Source: Lachancea mirantina (Eukaryota > Ascomycota > Saccharomycetes > Saccharomycetales > Saccharomycetaceae). Taken from it: a DNA stretch of 64,000 nucleotides. A model generated the notes under the pieces. It did no database searches and was not told the origin of the DNA. It saw nothing but the letters and a program-made list of their open reading frames with translations. Both the position numbers and the translations under genes were made by a program. The stretch is taken from the NCBI GenBank assembly GCA_900074745.1, contig LT598467.1, positions 496,001 through 560,000 on the forward strand. Direction: 5' to 3'. Shown piece by piece: positions 37,119 to 45,875 of the stretch (its first letter is position 1; each line of letters opens with the position of its first letter).

Positions 37119-39821
37119 ATGCGTCGAGTTCTCGTATGTGAAGGCCAACTGAATTTTCTGAACAAATAAAGATAATCATCAGAGACTACCTGCTCAATCG
37201 TTTATACAAGGCGTGTTGCTAGGAACACAACAGAACAGCGGGAAAAAAAACGACAAGAGTACTAACAACAAGCTTCTCTACAGGCCTGCGCGAAGTGCCG
37301 CAAGCACAAGATCAAATGTGTGCACCAGGGCAAGCCCCCGTGTGCCCACTGCGTGAGTCGTGGAACCGTCAAAGACTGCCAGCTGTCGTATCCAGAGGTG
37401 AAAAGCCGCAAGCGCAACGCTGACGAGGCCGGAACCGGCGATGGCGACTCCGGCGATATGGGCGGGCAAAGCTCGGACACCACGGGCTCCAAACTGTCGC
37501 CTGTGGCGCCAATGGACGCGATTTTCACCCCGGGAATCCGACCCGACCTGCAGCCCCAACTTCGGCTTCAATCTTTCAACAACAACGTGCACATAGCAGC
37601 GATAAAATCCATCTACGACATGGTACCGATGATTCCGCTAGAAGTGGTCCGCGAGGGCGTCTTGCGGGTTGTCAGCGTTTTCCCAGAGCTCAACTTCTTT
37701 TACCTGCCGACGGCGCTCAACAACACCAATAAAATACACCCGATACTCGTTGGCGCATTACTAGCACACGCAGCGCTTTTCAATCCGTTTACGGATACCG
37801 CACACCACTCTTCTCGGGACCACTGGCTTGGTTCTCGCAGTTTTATCGTGACCAACTGCATTTACGAGAAATTGACTCTGGAAGCCATTTTCAACAACTT
37901 CACTTTTCTCATCAGACCTGACTTGGACATAGTCCGTGCAATGCTACTCATGAGCGTTGTCAAGTGGGGTCACAACGAATATTACGCGTCTTGGATGTTG
38001 CATGGAAATGCGGTAAGAATGTTGCAATCCTTGGATTTTGACGCGTCCTTCATATCAAAAGCTCGACAACATAAACTACTCACCACCATGAAAGCGCGAA
38101 CGTACTGGTGTGCGTTTGCGCTAGATCGCATCATTTCCACGGGCAAGGGAAAATGCTATGTAATAGAAGATTACAAGAACATACCATTGCCAAGAAACGA
38201 TGAAGAATTCTGTCTTCTTACTATGAGCGGGCTTGATGCTCCAGTGTACCGCGATAAAGATGGCATGAACAGCGAAACAAGTCTCACAGACAACAACTTC
38301 ATCGAAAAATACTATGAAAATCCGCAGTTAATCAAAGAAAGGCCCTTTGCGGCTTTTATTGTAATGTATCTGATTTGGGGTGACATCAATAGGCGAATAA
38401 TGAAACCATCCTGTGGAGGTGGGCCGTTGGAATGTCCATGGGATTCGAACTCTAAAACCTTTCAAATCTTGAAGAAATTGGACGACTTTTGGACAATTTT
38501 CCCCTCCGATTGGAAATGGTCAAGACAGTGGTTTATTAACGACAATCCTCTTTTGCGGAAGGACAACCTACTTTTAACCATCAACTCAATGTACCATCTT
38601 TCCCTACTTTTTCTTCACAGAGAATACCTCCCTTCTTTCCCATACGACGTTGACACTTTTGCAAGTCCTCCCGAATCCTGTGAATTCCCACCAGCACCCA
38701 CACCCGATTACTGGGAGCAAAGTGCCCGTAAATGTTTCGAGGCAACCCGAAATTTGTCTTCGCTGCTTGGTGCCATGTTAGAAGACGAAATAAACAAACC
38801 GTCCGGCTCTGAATCTCGCAATCCTATTTTGAGCACACCATTTTATTCTTTTGTAGCGTTTGCCTGTGGTACCGCTTCTTGTTATGGGATGAATTTTTAT
38901 TGGATGGATCCGGATCATGACAAATATGATAGCAGCAATGACCCAAGGGCTCTATCAAGATGCTATTCAACTGTGGTGCAAGTTCTTCAGGCCAGAGAAG
39001 GAATGTGCTCTGTTACACGCAGCTGGTTAGCAGTTGTCTTGAAAATGCAAGAAATTAATAGCTATGCTTCCAAAAATCGAGAGCGTTTCAAACAAATGGG
39101 CTGGGACAGAGAAGGTAGTCAAAACCTGAAGGAAACTTTACATCAGTTTAATCCAGATTTGAAAGAGATCGAAAAATCCTTACCACTTCTTCCGCGGCCC
39201 ATCCAAAACCATAAAACTTCAGCTCGTAGCATAGACGGCTCGTTTGTGAGAGCACAAGGTGACATGCATCCAAGTCATGACTTACAAGATCATCAACAAA
39301 ATCCGAACCTTTTTGCGTTACCCCATGCATTCAGTCCTAGTTCTTTCATGAGCTCATTGCCCTCGGCCCCGACACCGCCCATGGGATCAACGACGTCAAA
39401 TGTCTACCAATCTCAGCGGTATCCACCTCCTCCCTTTTTCTCGTCAGCTTCTCCCGGCGTTTTGTCTCATCATTTTCAAGCAACACAATCCGCAGTGGAT
39501 GCGTCATCTCGCGTAGCGACCACAGCTGCCTCGCCTAGCGCTCAACACCCTCTCATACCGGAAGTATCGCATCCAAGCATTGACCAATCTAGCAAAGTAC
39601 AAGATGAAGGATTTTACCAGCAACAACAAGGTTACGGCGATCAGGTGCCCAGAAATGGGATGCCTTCAACTATCACGCCGTTTTCGGGCACTCTTTCGTA
39701 TCCTCCAGTGATACCACATACTGTTCAAAATGAGTTTCCTGTGGGCCTTGATACAGATAAGCTTACACTTCTGTTCAATGACCAGGAACTGGACATGCTC
39801 CTTCAGTTCAAGGGCCAGTAG
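37119..39821 (+). CDS. Zn(2)-Cys(6) zinc-cluster transcription factor, two exons, orthologue not recognised
   Basis: Exon 1 is only five codons (37119-37133, MRRVL); exon 2 is 37284-39821. The product is 850 residues. The zinc cluster is at the very N terminus: C7-x2-C10-x6-C17-x7-C25-x2-C28-x8-C37 (ACAKCRKHKIKC and KPPCAHCV). The middle (about 130-520) fits the fungal-specific transcription factor domain, including a YWCAFALDRIIS motif. The last 250 residues are rich in Pro, Ser, Gln and Ala and end in an acidic-hydrophobic segment (LLFNDQELDMLLQF) like an activation domain. S. cerevisiae has no zinc-cluster gene between RPA190 and RPA43, so this gene was lost there or gained here. Its targets cannot be predicted from sequence. 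Confidence 0.9.
37134..37283 (+). other. Intron of the zinc-cluster gene
   Basis: The 150-nt intron starts GTATGT (37134-37139), has a perfect TACTAAC at 37259-37265 and ends CAG at 37281-37283. It splits codon 5 from codon 6 in phase 0, just before the first zinc-binding cysteine. Without it the zinc cluster has no start codon. An in-frame stop at 37089 precedes the first exon. Confidence 0.92.
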
Positions 39822-39914
39822 TACAATACGGTTTCTTCGGATGCTAAGGGCGGCAAGGGGTTATAATATAATACGGCTCGCCTTTAGATTTTTGGTTTCA
39901 AGATCTGAGTTGAG

Positions 39915-39934
39915 CTCATCTCTGAAAAATTTTC
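39915..39934. promoter_or_regulatory. PAC and RRPE sites before RPA43
   Basis: CTCATC (39915-39920, PAC in reverse) is followed at once by TGAAAAATTTTC (39923-39934, RRPE), about 125-145 bp before the RPA43 start. The pairing matches that before RPA190 and FUN12. Confidence 0.8.
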
Positions 39935-40059
39935 TTAAGCAGAGGTACATCATCAACCAAAGATAAAAAGCTTTTACCGCTCGAACGACGTTGGCCAGCA
40001 TTGGAACGTGCGCTGCAGCAAATAAATAATAACGGAAATTTCAAAAACACAAATCCATA

Positions 40060-40941
40060 ATGGTTGGAGTCAAACGCTCTGCAGAGGCAATCAGGAATGA
40101 GACTTTCATAAAGAAACATCAAAAGGAGATCAAAAATCCGCTAGACCCTAAAACGGGTGTCTCGAACTGTATTGTGGCTGTTCCAGTATCCATGTATCTA
40201 TCATTGGCACCAATATACTCTCAAAAGCCTCTGGAAGGAATTGCCAAGCAGCATTTGAACCCAATGATGATGAAATACAATAACAATGTTGACGGCGTGG
40301 TACTAGGATTTGAGAAAGTGCGAATTGAGGATGCCAGTCCTTCAGAACTAGAAGGTGGCGCTCAGAAGCTGGTGAAGGTGACACCAGATACTCCTTTTGC
40401 CTTTTTGTGGTGTAGTGCAAAGCTATACGTATGGCGTCCCCAAGTAGGCGATGTGGTTGAGGGCTGGATCTTCATCCAGTCCCCTTCGCATATAGGTTTG
40501 TTGATTCACGATGCGTTCAATGCTAGCATAAGGACAAATAACATGCCCACGGAATGGACTTTTATATCAAATGAGGAAGAAAACGAGACTACCTCCGACA
40601 GCGAGACTGCCAAAAACCGGTCCATGGGCCACTGGGTTGACGAGAATGGTCAGCACGTGAACGGTAAACTAAGATTCACAGTGCGAAACATCTACAAGTC
40701 TGGTAGAGTTGTTTCCGTAGAGGGTACTTTATTAACCGACGGTACTAGCCAAGCCCGCACACCAGCTGAAAATCTGCCCGTTGTATCAAACAAAAAAATC
40801 ATTTTCGATGACGAGGTGTCAACGGAAAACAGAGAAAGCCATAAGGACCTTTCTTTGTCTAAAAGGGTCACAGAAGACAATGGTGAAGAAATAATGTACG
40901 AGAAAAACTCGAGCGATACTAGCTCAAGCGACAGCGACTAA
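40060..40941 (+). CDS. RPA43: RNA polymerase I subunit A43, RPA43
   Basis: A43 forms the Pol I stalk with A14 and binds the initiation factor Rrn3 in the nucleolus. The product has 293 residues (S. cerevisiae 326) from ATG 40060. The N-terminal tip domain (SMYLSLAPIYSQKPLEGI, LNPMMMKYNNNVDGVVLGF) is followed by the OB-fold (AKLYVWRPQVGDVVEGWIF, PSHIGLLIHDAFNASI, FTVRNIYKSGRVVSVEG). The C terminus is acidic and serine-rich, ending SSDTSSSDSD, a likely casein kinase target. Order RPA190-RPA43-UBC11 is kept from chromosome XV, with two interposed genes. Confidence 0.97.
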   Translation: MVGVKRSAEAIRNETFIKKHQKEIKNPLDPKTGVSNCIVAVPVSMYLSLAPIYSQKPLEGIAKQHLNPMMMKYNNNVDGVVLGFEKVRIEDASPSELEGGAQKLVKVTPDTPFAFLWCSAKLYVWRPQVGDVVEGWIFIQSPSHIGLLIHDAFNASIRTNNMPTEWTFISNEEENETTSDSETAKNRSMGHWVDENGQHVNGKLRFTVRNIYKSGRVVSVEGTLLTDGTSQARTPAENLPVVSNKKIIFDDEVSTENRESHKDLSLSKRVTEDNGEEIMYEKNSSDTSSSDSD

Positions 40942-41238
40942 GAAACACTTTTTGTTTTCAACTGACATTTAAAACAAATCAATTAGGCGGCATTGTGTGT
41001 ATAGATATTATTTGCGTGTGTGAAATAGTTAATTTAAGCATTTATCTTGCGCAATCACAGTTTAGGGTTTGTACAAGACTAATTATGTAGTTATCTTTCA
41101 CGGTTGTGTTGTGGATTCTTGTTTTATTGCCTTGCTTTTTCGGCAGAACGAATTATCAACACTGAGTCTAAATCACAACATGTGAGACAACTCGATAAGT
41201 GAAGGAGCCTATAAACCTAAACATCAACAACCTCCATC

Positions 41239-42126
41239 ATGTCAGCGCCTACTATGCGAACGACCATGCTTCTTACTGAGCACCTGGGCTACCCCCCGAT
41301 CTCTTTGATTGATGACATTATCAATGCTGTCAATGAGATCATGTACAAATGCACACAGGCGATGGAGAAATACCTCCTGGAACGTAGCACAGTCGATCGT
41401 AAAGACTACACAGAGGAACTGAGGGTTGGAATAGCTAAGTTGGAGACATTGTGGGAAAACTCGGTTGATAGAAGCTTTGACAAGCTGGAATTATACGTAT
41501 TAAGGAACGTTCTTCACGTACCGAAAGAGCTCATCGAAAGTGGGAGTTTCCGTCTCAAGCATCAAGAAGAACTGATTTTGCAGGATACTAGTCATACCAA
41601 CGCACTTTTACGCGAAATCGAGGTAAAAAGGGAAATATTTGCAGATGCTGTAGCTAAAAGCATCGCGCTTCGACGCCAAATAAAAGAAGCGAAAAAGCTG
41701 CAAAGACAATTGGCAAAATTAGCGAAATTTGTGCAGAAAGCGCTGGCGCTCAAAGATTCAAACGATACAGAACTGGTTTCCATTTTCAATTCCCTTAAAC
41801 CAATGGATCAGAGCCTTCAATTGCTGTTTGCGCAAATGCGCAGCTTGTACCTTGAATCGGAAGAAACATGCTCTCGGGAACGCATACAAAACGTCATTGC
41901 CGATCATGAGAGTATACAAGGTGACTATCAATCTCGCGCCTCCTACCTAAGCTCCCGTTCACAAGAAATTTTGAATTCGATTGCTCCAGAACAGAAACCA
42001 GATAGTGATGAGGAAATCATAAGGCCACTGAAAACATCTACAACTGCAGGGCAAGCCCCGGAACCAGCACAAGAACCAAACATAGATCATCCTGACTTAT
42101 CGGCCATGGCCCAGACTTTGGTGTAA
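41239..42126 (+). CDS. MTW1: Kinetochore MIND-complex subunit MTW1 (Mis12)
   Basis: Mtw1 is the Mis12 homologue; with Nnf1, Nsl1 and Dsn1 it links the inner kinetochore to Ndc80 and Spc105. The product has 295 residues (S. cerevisiae 289). The Mis12 signature is at the N terminus: LLTEHLGYPPISLIDDIINA and VNEIMYKCTQAMEKYLLE. Long coiled coils occupy about 90-245 and a polar, acidic tail ends the protein. In S. cerevisiae MTW1 lies between FUN12 and FUN19 on chromosome I; here the chromosome XV genes RPA190, RPA43 and UBC11 interleave. Confidence 0.95.
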   Translation: MSAPTMRTTMLLTEHLGYPPISLIDDIINAVNEIMYKCTQAMEKYLLERSTVDRKDYTEELRVGIAKLETLWENSVDRSFDKLELYVLRNVLHVPKELIESGSFRLKHQEELILQDTSHTNALLREIEVKREIFADAVAKSIALRRQIKEAKKLQRQLAKLAKFVQKALALKDSNDTELVSIFNSLKPMDQSLQLLFAQMRSLYLESEETCSRERIQNVIADHESIQGDYQSRASYLSSRSQEILNSIAPEQKPDSDEEIIRPLKTSTTAGQAPEPAQEPNIDHPDLSAMAQTLV

Positions 42127-42370
42127 GTCGATTAAGGTCTAGATCACGTGAACACGAGTTATATCATGTGTAACGAAATCTGATGGACTCGCGTGGTACG
42201 GAGAAACGAAACTCACAAAAACGGCAATATAATATCAAACAGGCGATTTTCAGCAATGGTTGAAATCCATCGCTAGGTCAATCTCATAATCCTGGCTTTC
42301 ACTCTTAGGGATATCTAATAAATTCTTCAAGCCTTGCGTGGAGTTAGAAAGTGATTCGAGTAGGATTAAA

Positions 42371-42856
42371 ATGGATGGCGCTAATAAGGGAGAAATACCC
42401 GATGGTCATTCGGTTATCAAGAGACTCCAAAGCGAGTTGGTGCAGTTGATGATGTCTCCGACACCAGGTTTAAGTGCGTTTCCAGAAAATGAAGATGATC
42501 TTACGAGGTGGATAGGAGTTATCAGTGGTCCCGACGGAACACCTTACGAGGGACTGAGATTCAAAATATCCTTCAAGTTCCCGCAAAGCTATCCTTACAC
42601 TCCTCCAAAGGTCGTGTTTGTTAGTCCAATGTGGCACCCAAACGTCGACATGAGTGGGAATATCTGTTTGGATATACTGAAAAACCAGTGGTCCGCCGTA
42701 TACAACGTTCAAACGATTCTGTTGTCACTCCAATCGCTGCTGGAGGAACCAAATAATAGCTCTCCATTGAACGCGGTAGCAGCGGAACTGTGGGACAACG
42801 ACATGGACGAATATAAGAAAAAACTGTTAGCGCGCTATGAGGAACTGGAAGACTAA
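42371..42856 (+). CDS. UBC11: Ubiquitin-conjugating enzyme UBC11 (E2-C/UbcH10 type)
   Basis: The E2 enzyme has 161 residues from ATG 42371 (S. cerevisiae 156). The catalytic motif is [15 protein letters not shown] with Cys99, and the HPN triad is at 89-91. [21 protein letters not shown] and [21 protein letters not shown] are characteristic of the E2-C group, which works with the anaphase-promoting complex in animals; in S. cerevisiae Ubc11 is not essential for this. The N-terminal extension of about 15 residues is also typical of the group. It lies immediately after MTW1, transcribed in the same direction. Confidence 0.95.
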   Translation: MDGANKGEIPDGHSVIKRLQSELVQLMMSPTPGLSAFPENEDDLTRWIGVISGPDGTPYEGLRFKISFKFPQSYPYTPPKVVFVSPMWHPNVDMSGNICLDILKNQWSAVYNVQTILLSLQSLLEEPNNSSPLNAVAAELWDNDMDEYKKKLLARYEELED

Positions 42857-43384
42857 ACTACATCTAAAGACGACAATGATCTAGAGGTGTTTCACACAGC
42901 TTTTTTCAATACATGAACACTTGCCAAGTCTCTATGCTGTTTTCGTGTTTCTACAGATCCATGTTACATGAGCACAGGAAAGTAATTACGTAAATAATAA
43001 ATACTAATATAATCAAATCAAGCAAATCGAAAATGACATGGCAAAACTATTATGTAGAGAGTGAAATAATGATAATGTGAATATTTTAAAATGAAATGAC
43101 AAAATGTTGCCAGAATTAATTTCAGTGGCAGGTAATATGCCGAAAGAGCTTTAAGTGTGGTTGTAGCATGTCTATGAAAAAAGGCCCACGTCACTTTAAA
43201 TGAAATTGAATATTCGACACACTGACCATTTCCTTAATCACTCGATCGACATTTGATGGGGAGAGATGAAATAAAGAAAAAAGTAAAAGGAAACAACTGC
43301 AAAGAAAACCCAATGATGTGTTAAAAATATGATTAATGAAATACCCATTTAAGCCCAAAATGTGGGAACGTCAGTCCCAGCCCG
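42857..43384. other. AT-rich convergent spacer
   Basis: This spacer holds the 3' regions of UBC11 and the SWIRM gene. It is AT-rich (for example AATAATGATAATG and ATATTTTAAAATG). I see no gene, RNA or strong repeat. AT-rich convergent spacers are usual places for replication origins, but I find no match I would call as an origin consensus. Confidence 0.4.
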
Positions 43385-44440
43385 TTATAAAAATTTAGTA
43401 AAGTTTTTGTCCTGTAACCAGCCGATGCGTTCATAAGCAGCAAAAAGCCGTGATGCTTTGTTCACATCTATGCGACACGCCTTCTGAGCATCGGTCCTCC
43501 TAAACGGCAGATCTTGCTTTAGCCTGTGCACTTTTTCCAAAAATAATCTTCTCTTTGAATCCAGATAAAGATCACAAGGAAGTCGCAGCGTTTGTGCTAA
43601 AACCAGTTCCGCAGGATGTAGCTTGTCACGCAAGGGGTCATCAGACAAGTCCATAGAAGAGCCCTTCCAATCGACTTTCAAACATTTGCTATTATCTGGT
43701 AATGTGCTCAATGAGGGAGAGTAGTCGACCAATTTTTCCCAGCTCATGTTGGGAGCAGTGTTCACTGCTCCAGCAGATGCCAACGGCGAAAAAACGGGAT
43801 TTCTCTTGCGTACACGTCGATTCAAAGGTGTAGAAGGACGTGAAAGGCCACCAATGGCGTCTGACCTAGAATCGTAATCTTCGTCATCGTCTTCGCTTCT
43901 TGTAAATTTGTAGCCCCCATTCCTTGTCCGCGACACACGCTCGGAAGCTGGTACGTTGGAGAGGTGATCCTTACTGCGCAGATTCAAGCGTCCTCTTCGC
44001 GTTACACGATCGTTGCTGTGATTCTTCATTACCCGCTTGGATTTGGCCGCATCCCAAAACCTGTACTGAGACAAAAACCTGCTAGTCGCACTTCTGTAAA
44101 CGTGTCCCGGGGTCGCTGGTCCAAGTGCCCAACTGGGCCGTACCCATAGAACGCTGGGTTCCGGATTGGGGTTCACGACATGGTACAAAGGCCTCACGCC
44201 AGTACTCCCGCTCAAAGCACCCAATTTAGGCGACAGCGGAGGTGAAGGAATCAAATGGTCGTCAAGCACAGTGTCCAGCGTCCCGTCACGACTGTTGAGG
44301 CCATTGGCGCCCGAGGATGCCCCGGTCGCCGAAACGACGCGATTGTGGAGCGCCGCAAGCAAGCGTGAGGTGTTCTTGCCATTCACACTGCCCACGCCGC
44401 TCAATTCCGTGTATTCCGGTTGCGGCGAGCAAAATTCCAT
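43385..44440 (-). CDS. FUN19: SWIRM-domain protein, FUN19/YOR338W orthologue
   Basis: The product has 351 residues from ATG 44440 and stands for both S. cerevisiae paralogues FUN19 (413) and YOR338W (363), whose function is unknown. The N-terminal 260 residues are disordered, Ser-, Arg- and Pro-rich. The C terminus (about 270-351) is a SWIRM domain: LHPAELVLAQTLRLPCDLY, FLEKVHRLKQDLPFRRTDAQ, VNKASRLFAAYERIGWL. SWIRM folds occur in chromatin proteins and bind DNA or histone tails, so a nuclear role is likely. The frame is open 24 codons upstream through a TCTGTTGTC repeat, but without an ATG. The 1.4-kb upstream region is unusually complex. Confidence 0.93.
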   Translation of the reverse strand: MEFCSPQPEYTELSGVGSVNGKNTSRLLAALHNRVVSATGASSGANGLNSRDGTLDTVLDDHLIPSPPLSPKLGALSGSTGVRPLYHVVNPNPEPSVLWVRPSWALGPATPGHVYRSATSRFLSQYRFWDAAKSKRVMKNHSNDRVTRRGRLNLRSKDHLSNVPASERVSRTRNGGYKFTRSEDDDEDYDSRSDAIGGLSRPSTPLNRRVRKRNPVFSPLASAGAVNTAPNMSWEKLVDYSPSLSTLPDNSKCLKVDWKGSSMDLSDDPLRDKLHPAELVLAQTLRLPCDLYLDSKRRLFLEKVHRLKQDLPFRRTDAQKACRIDVNKASRLFAAYERIGWLQDKNFTKFL

Positions 44441-45875
44441 CTCTGTTGTCTCTGTTGTCTCTGTGTTCTCGTGTGCGAAACTTTTCTGCGAAAACCTCGA
44501 TTTGTAATCCAAAACTTACAAGTAAAATTCACACTCGAGTTTTTTCTGATTTCCACTTGAAAATTGTACTTCTCGTGCTTTCCTGTTCTTTCTGCTAGCG
44601 CAATTGACTTGTTTCCGACAAAAACAATCTCTGTATGGCTCGCTTTCAAAAAGGTGCTATCTTACCAGTGAAACTGTATCTGATACTCATCTCATCCTCA
44701 TCTCTTGTTTTATACGTTGAAGCATCCTGCCCAGATTCTGTGTATTCAGGCACAAATTGCTTTTCCGGTCGATGACTCTGGAGAATAAGCCCTGTACCAT
44801 CCTGGGCCGCCGTTTCTTTTCTTATCTCTCGTCCGAGACGACATTTTTCTGTGGTCTCCCAAGCAAAAATACTGACTAAACTGCGCCAGCTAGTTTTAGG
44901 TTTCTTTTCCTGCGCTTCTTCTTCAGTTTCTCCAGGGATACTCTTATGTCGCGTTTCTTTTTATTGAAACCCTTACCTCCCCCTCCTTGCTCCTTGGATT
45001 AAAGTCACGCGGGCCAAAGCAGGGAAGCTTCTCGCACGAACGGCAAAGCGAGCTGTTCGTGTACAATGACATTCATAGTCACGCGGCCGAGAAAGCGGAA
45101 AACGGGCCAAAAAAATTAGGGGGCATTGGCCCGTTCCTCTTCAGGTTCACGTGTGAGCCCCACAAGCCTCGCAAGCCCTGAGGGATATGAGCAAACCCGT
45201 AGCCGCCGTGTAGGTTCCCGTGTGGCAAACGGGTACATATGAGAACAGGGGTAACCCCACCCCTATGAACGGACAACAACGGCGGCTCCCGTTCTGGCAA
45301 ATCAAGAGTGAGACAACAAAAGGTCATCTGTAGCAGTAACGTCTCAAGGTTTTGATCACCTAATGCCATCTTTCCTTTCAAAACTTGACAGCTTTTGGCT
45401 TTCTTTCTTTAGTACCTTAGCGTTACGGCTAAAGTTACCATGGCAAGGCAAGTGACATGCTAGAGGCCAGAAAAAGCGCGCGTTTCACTAATGAAAAGGC
45501 AAAAAGCCCATAGTGGCGTAATCTAAATGGTAAGCATGTATTCGTCGACACGACGTGGTCTATGACAGGCGTACTACCTTTATCTGGGTTCCCGTTTAAC
45601 TGGTTCAAAGTTACCCATGTGTTGGTTAGGAGATAAACTGAAGGTGGCGTACGAAAAATTTTTTTTCTCGTATCACGTACCCTTGAGGCCGGTGGATTAC
45701 TCAAGGAGGAGATGTAACCGCTCAGGGCACGCATAAGTGCGGGTTACTCGCTTTTGAGTTACCCGGATAAAAATGGGGCGGGTAACTTGACCAGATGGGT
45801 TAGGTTTATACATAAGCAGAGCGAATTACATAATCTGAGTAAGTTTCAGGTATGAACAGTCACAATGATGGCTTG
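44441..45875. promoter_or_regulatory. Complex 1.4-kb region between TEA1 3' end and FUN19/YOR338W 5' end
   Basis: Three CTCATC motifs lie in near-tandem at 44686-44702. Several AGGGG or CCCCT stress-element cores are present, for example near 45118 and 45245-45267. A 10-bp perfect inverted repeat, AACGGGCCAA (45101-45110) and TTGGCCCGTT (45126-45135), flanks a 15-nt spacer, and the CGGGCCAAA core recurs near 45010. Two Reb1 sites face each other, TTACCCG (45759-45765) and CGGGTAA (45779-45785), 91-117 bp beyond the TEA1 stop, and may stop TEA1 read-through. Minus-strand frames of about 100 codons at 45079-45381 and 45435-45734 are not convincing genes. Confidence 0.55.

Noticed and set aside
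45079-45734. Two minus-strand frames of about 100 codons upstream of the SWIRM gene
   Set aside because: They overlap dense regulatory motifs and inverted repeats and show no protein-like pattern.
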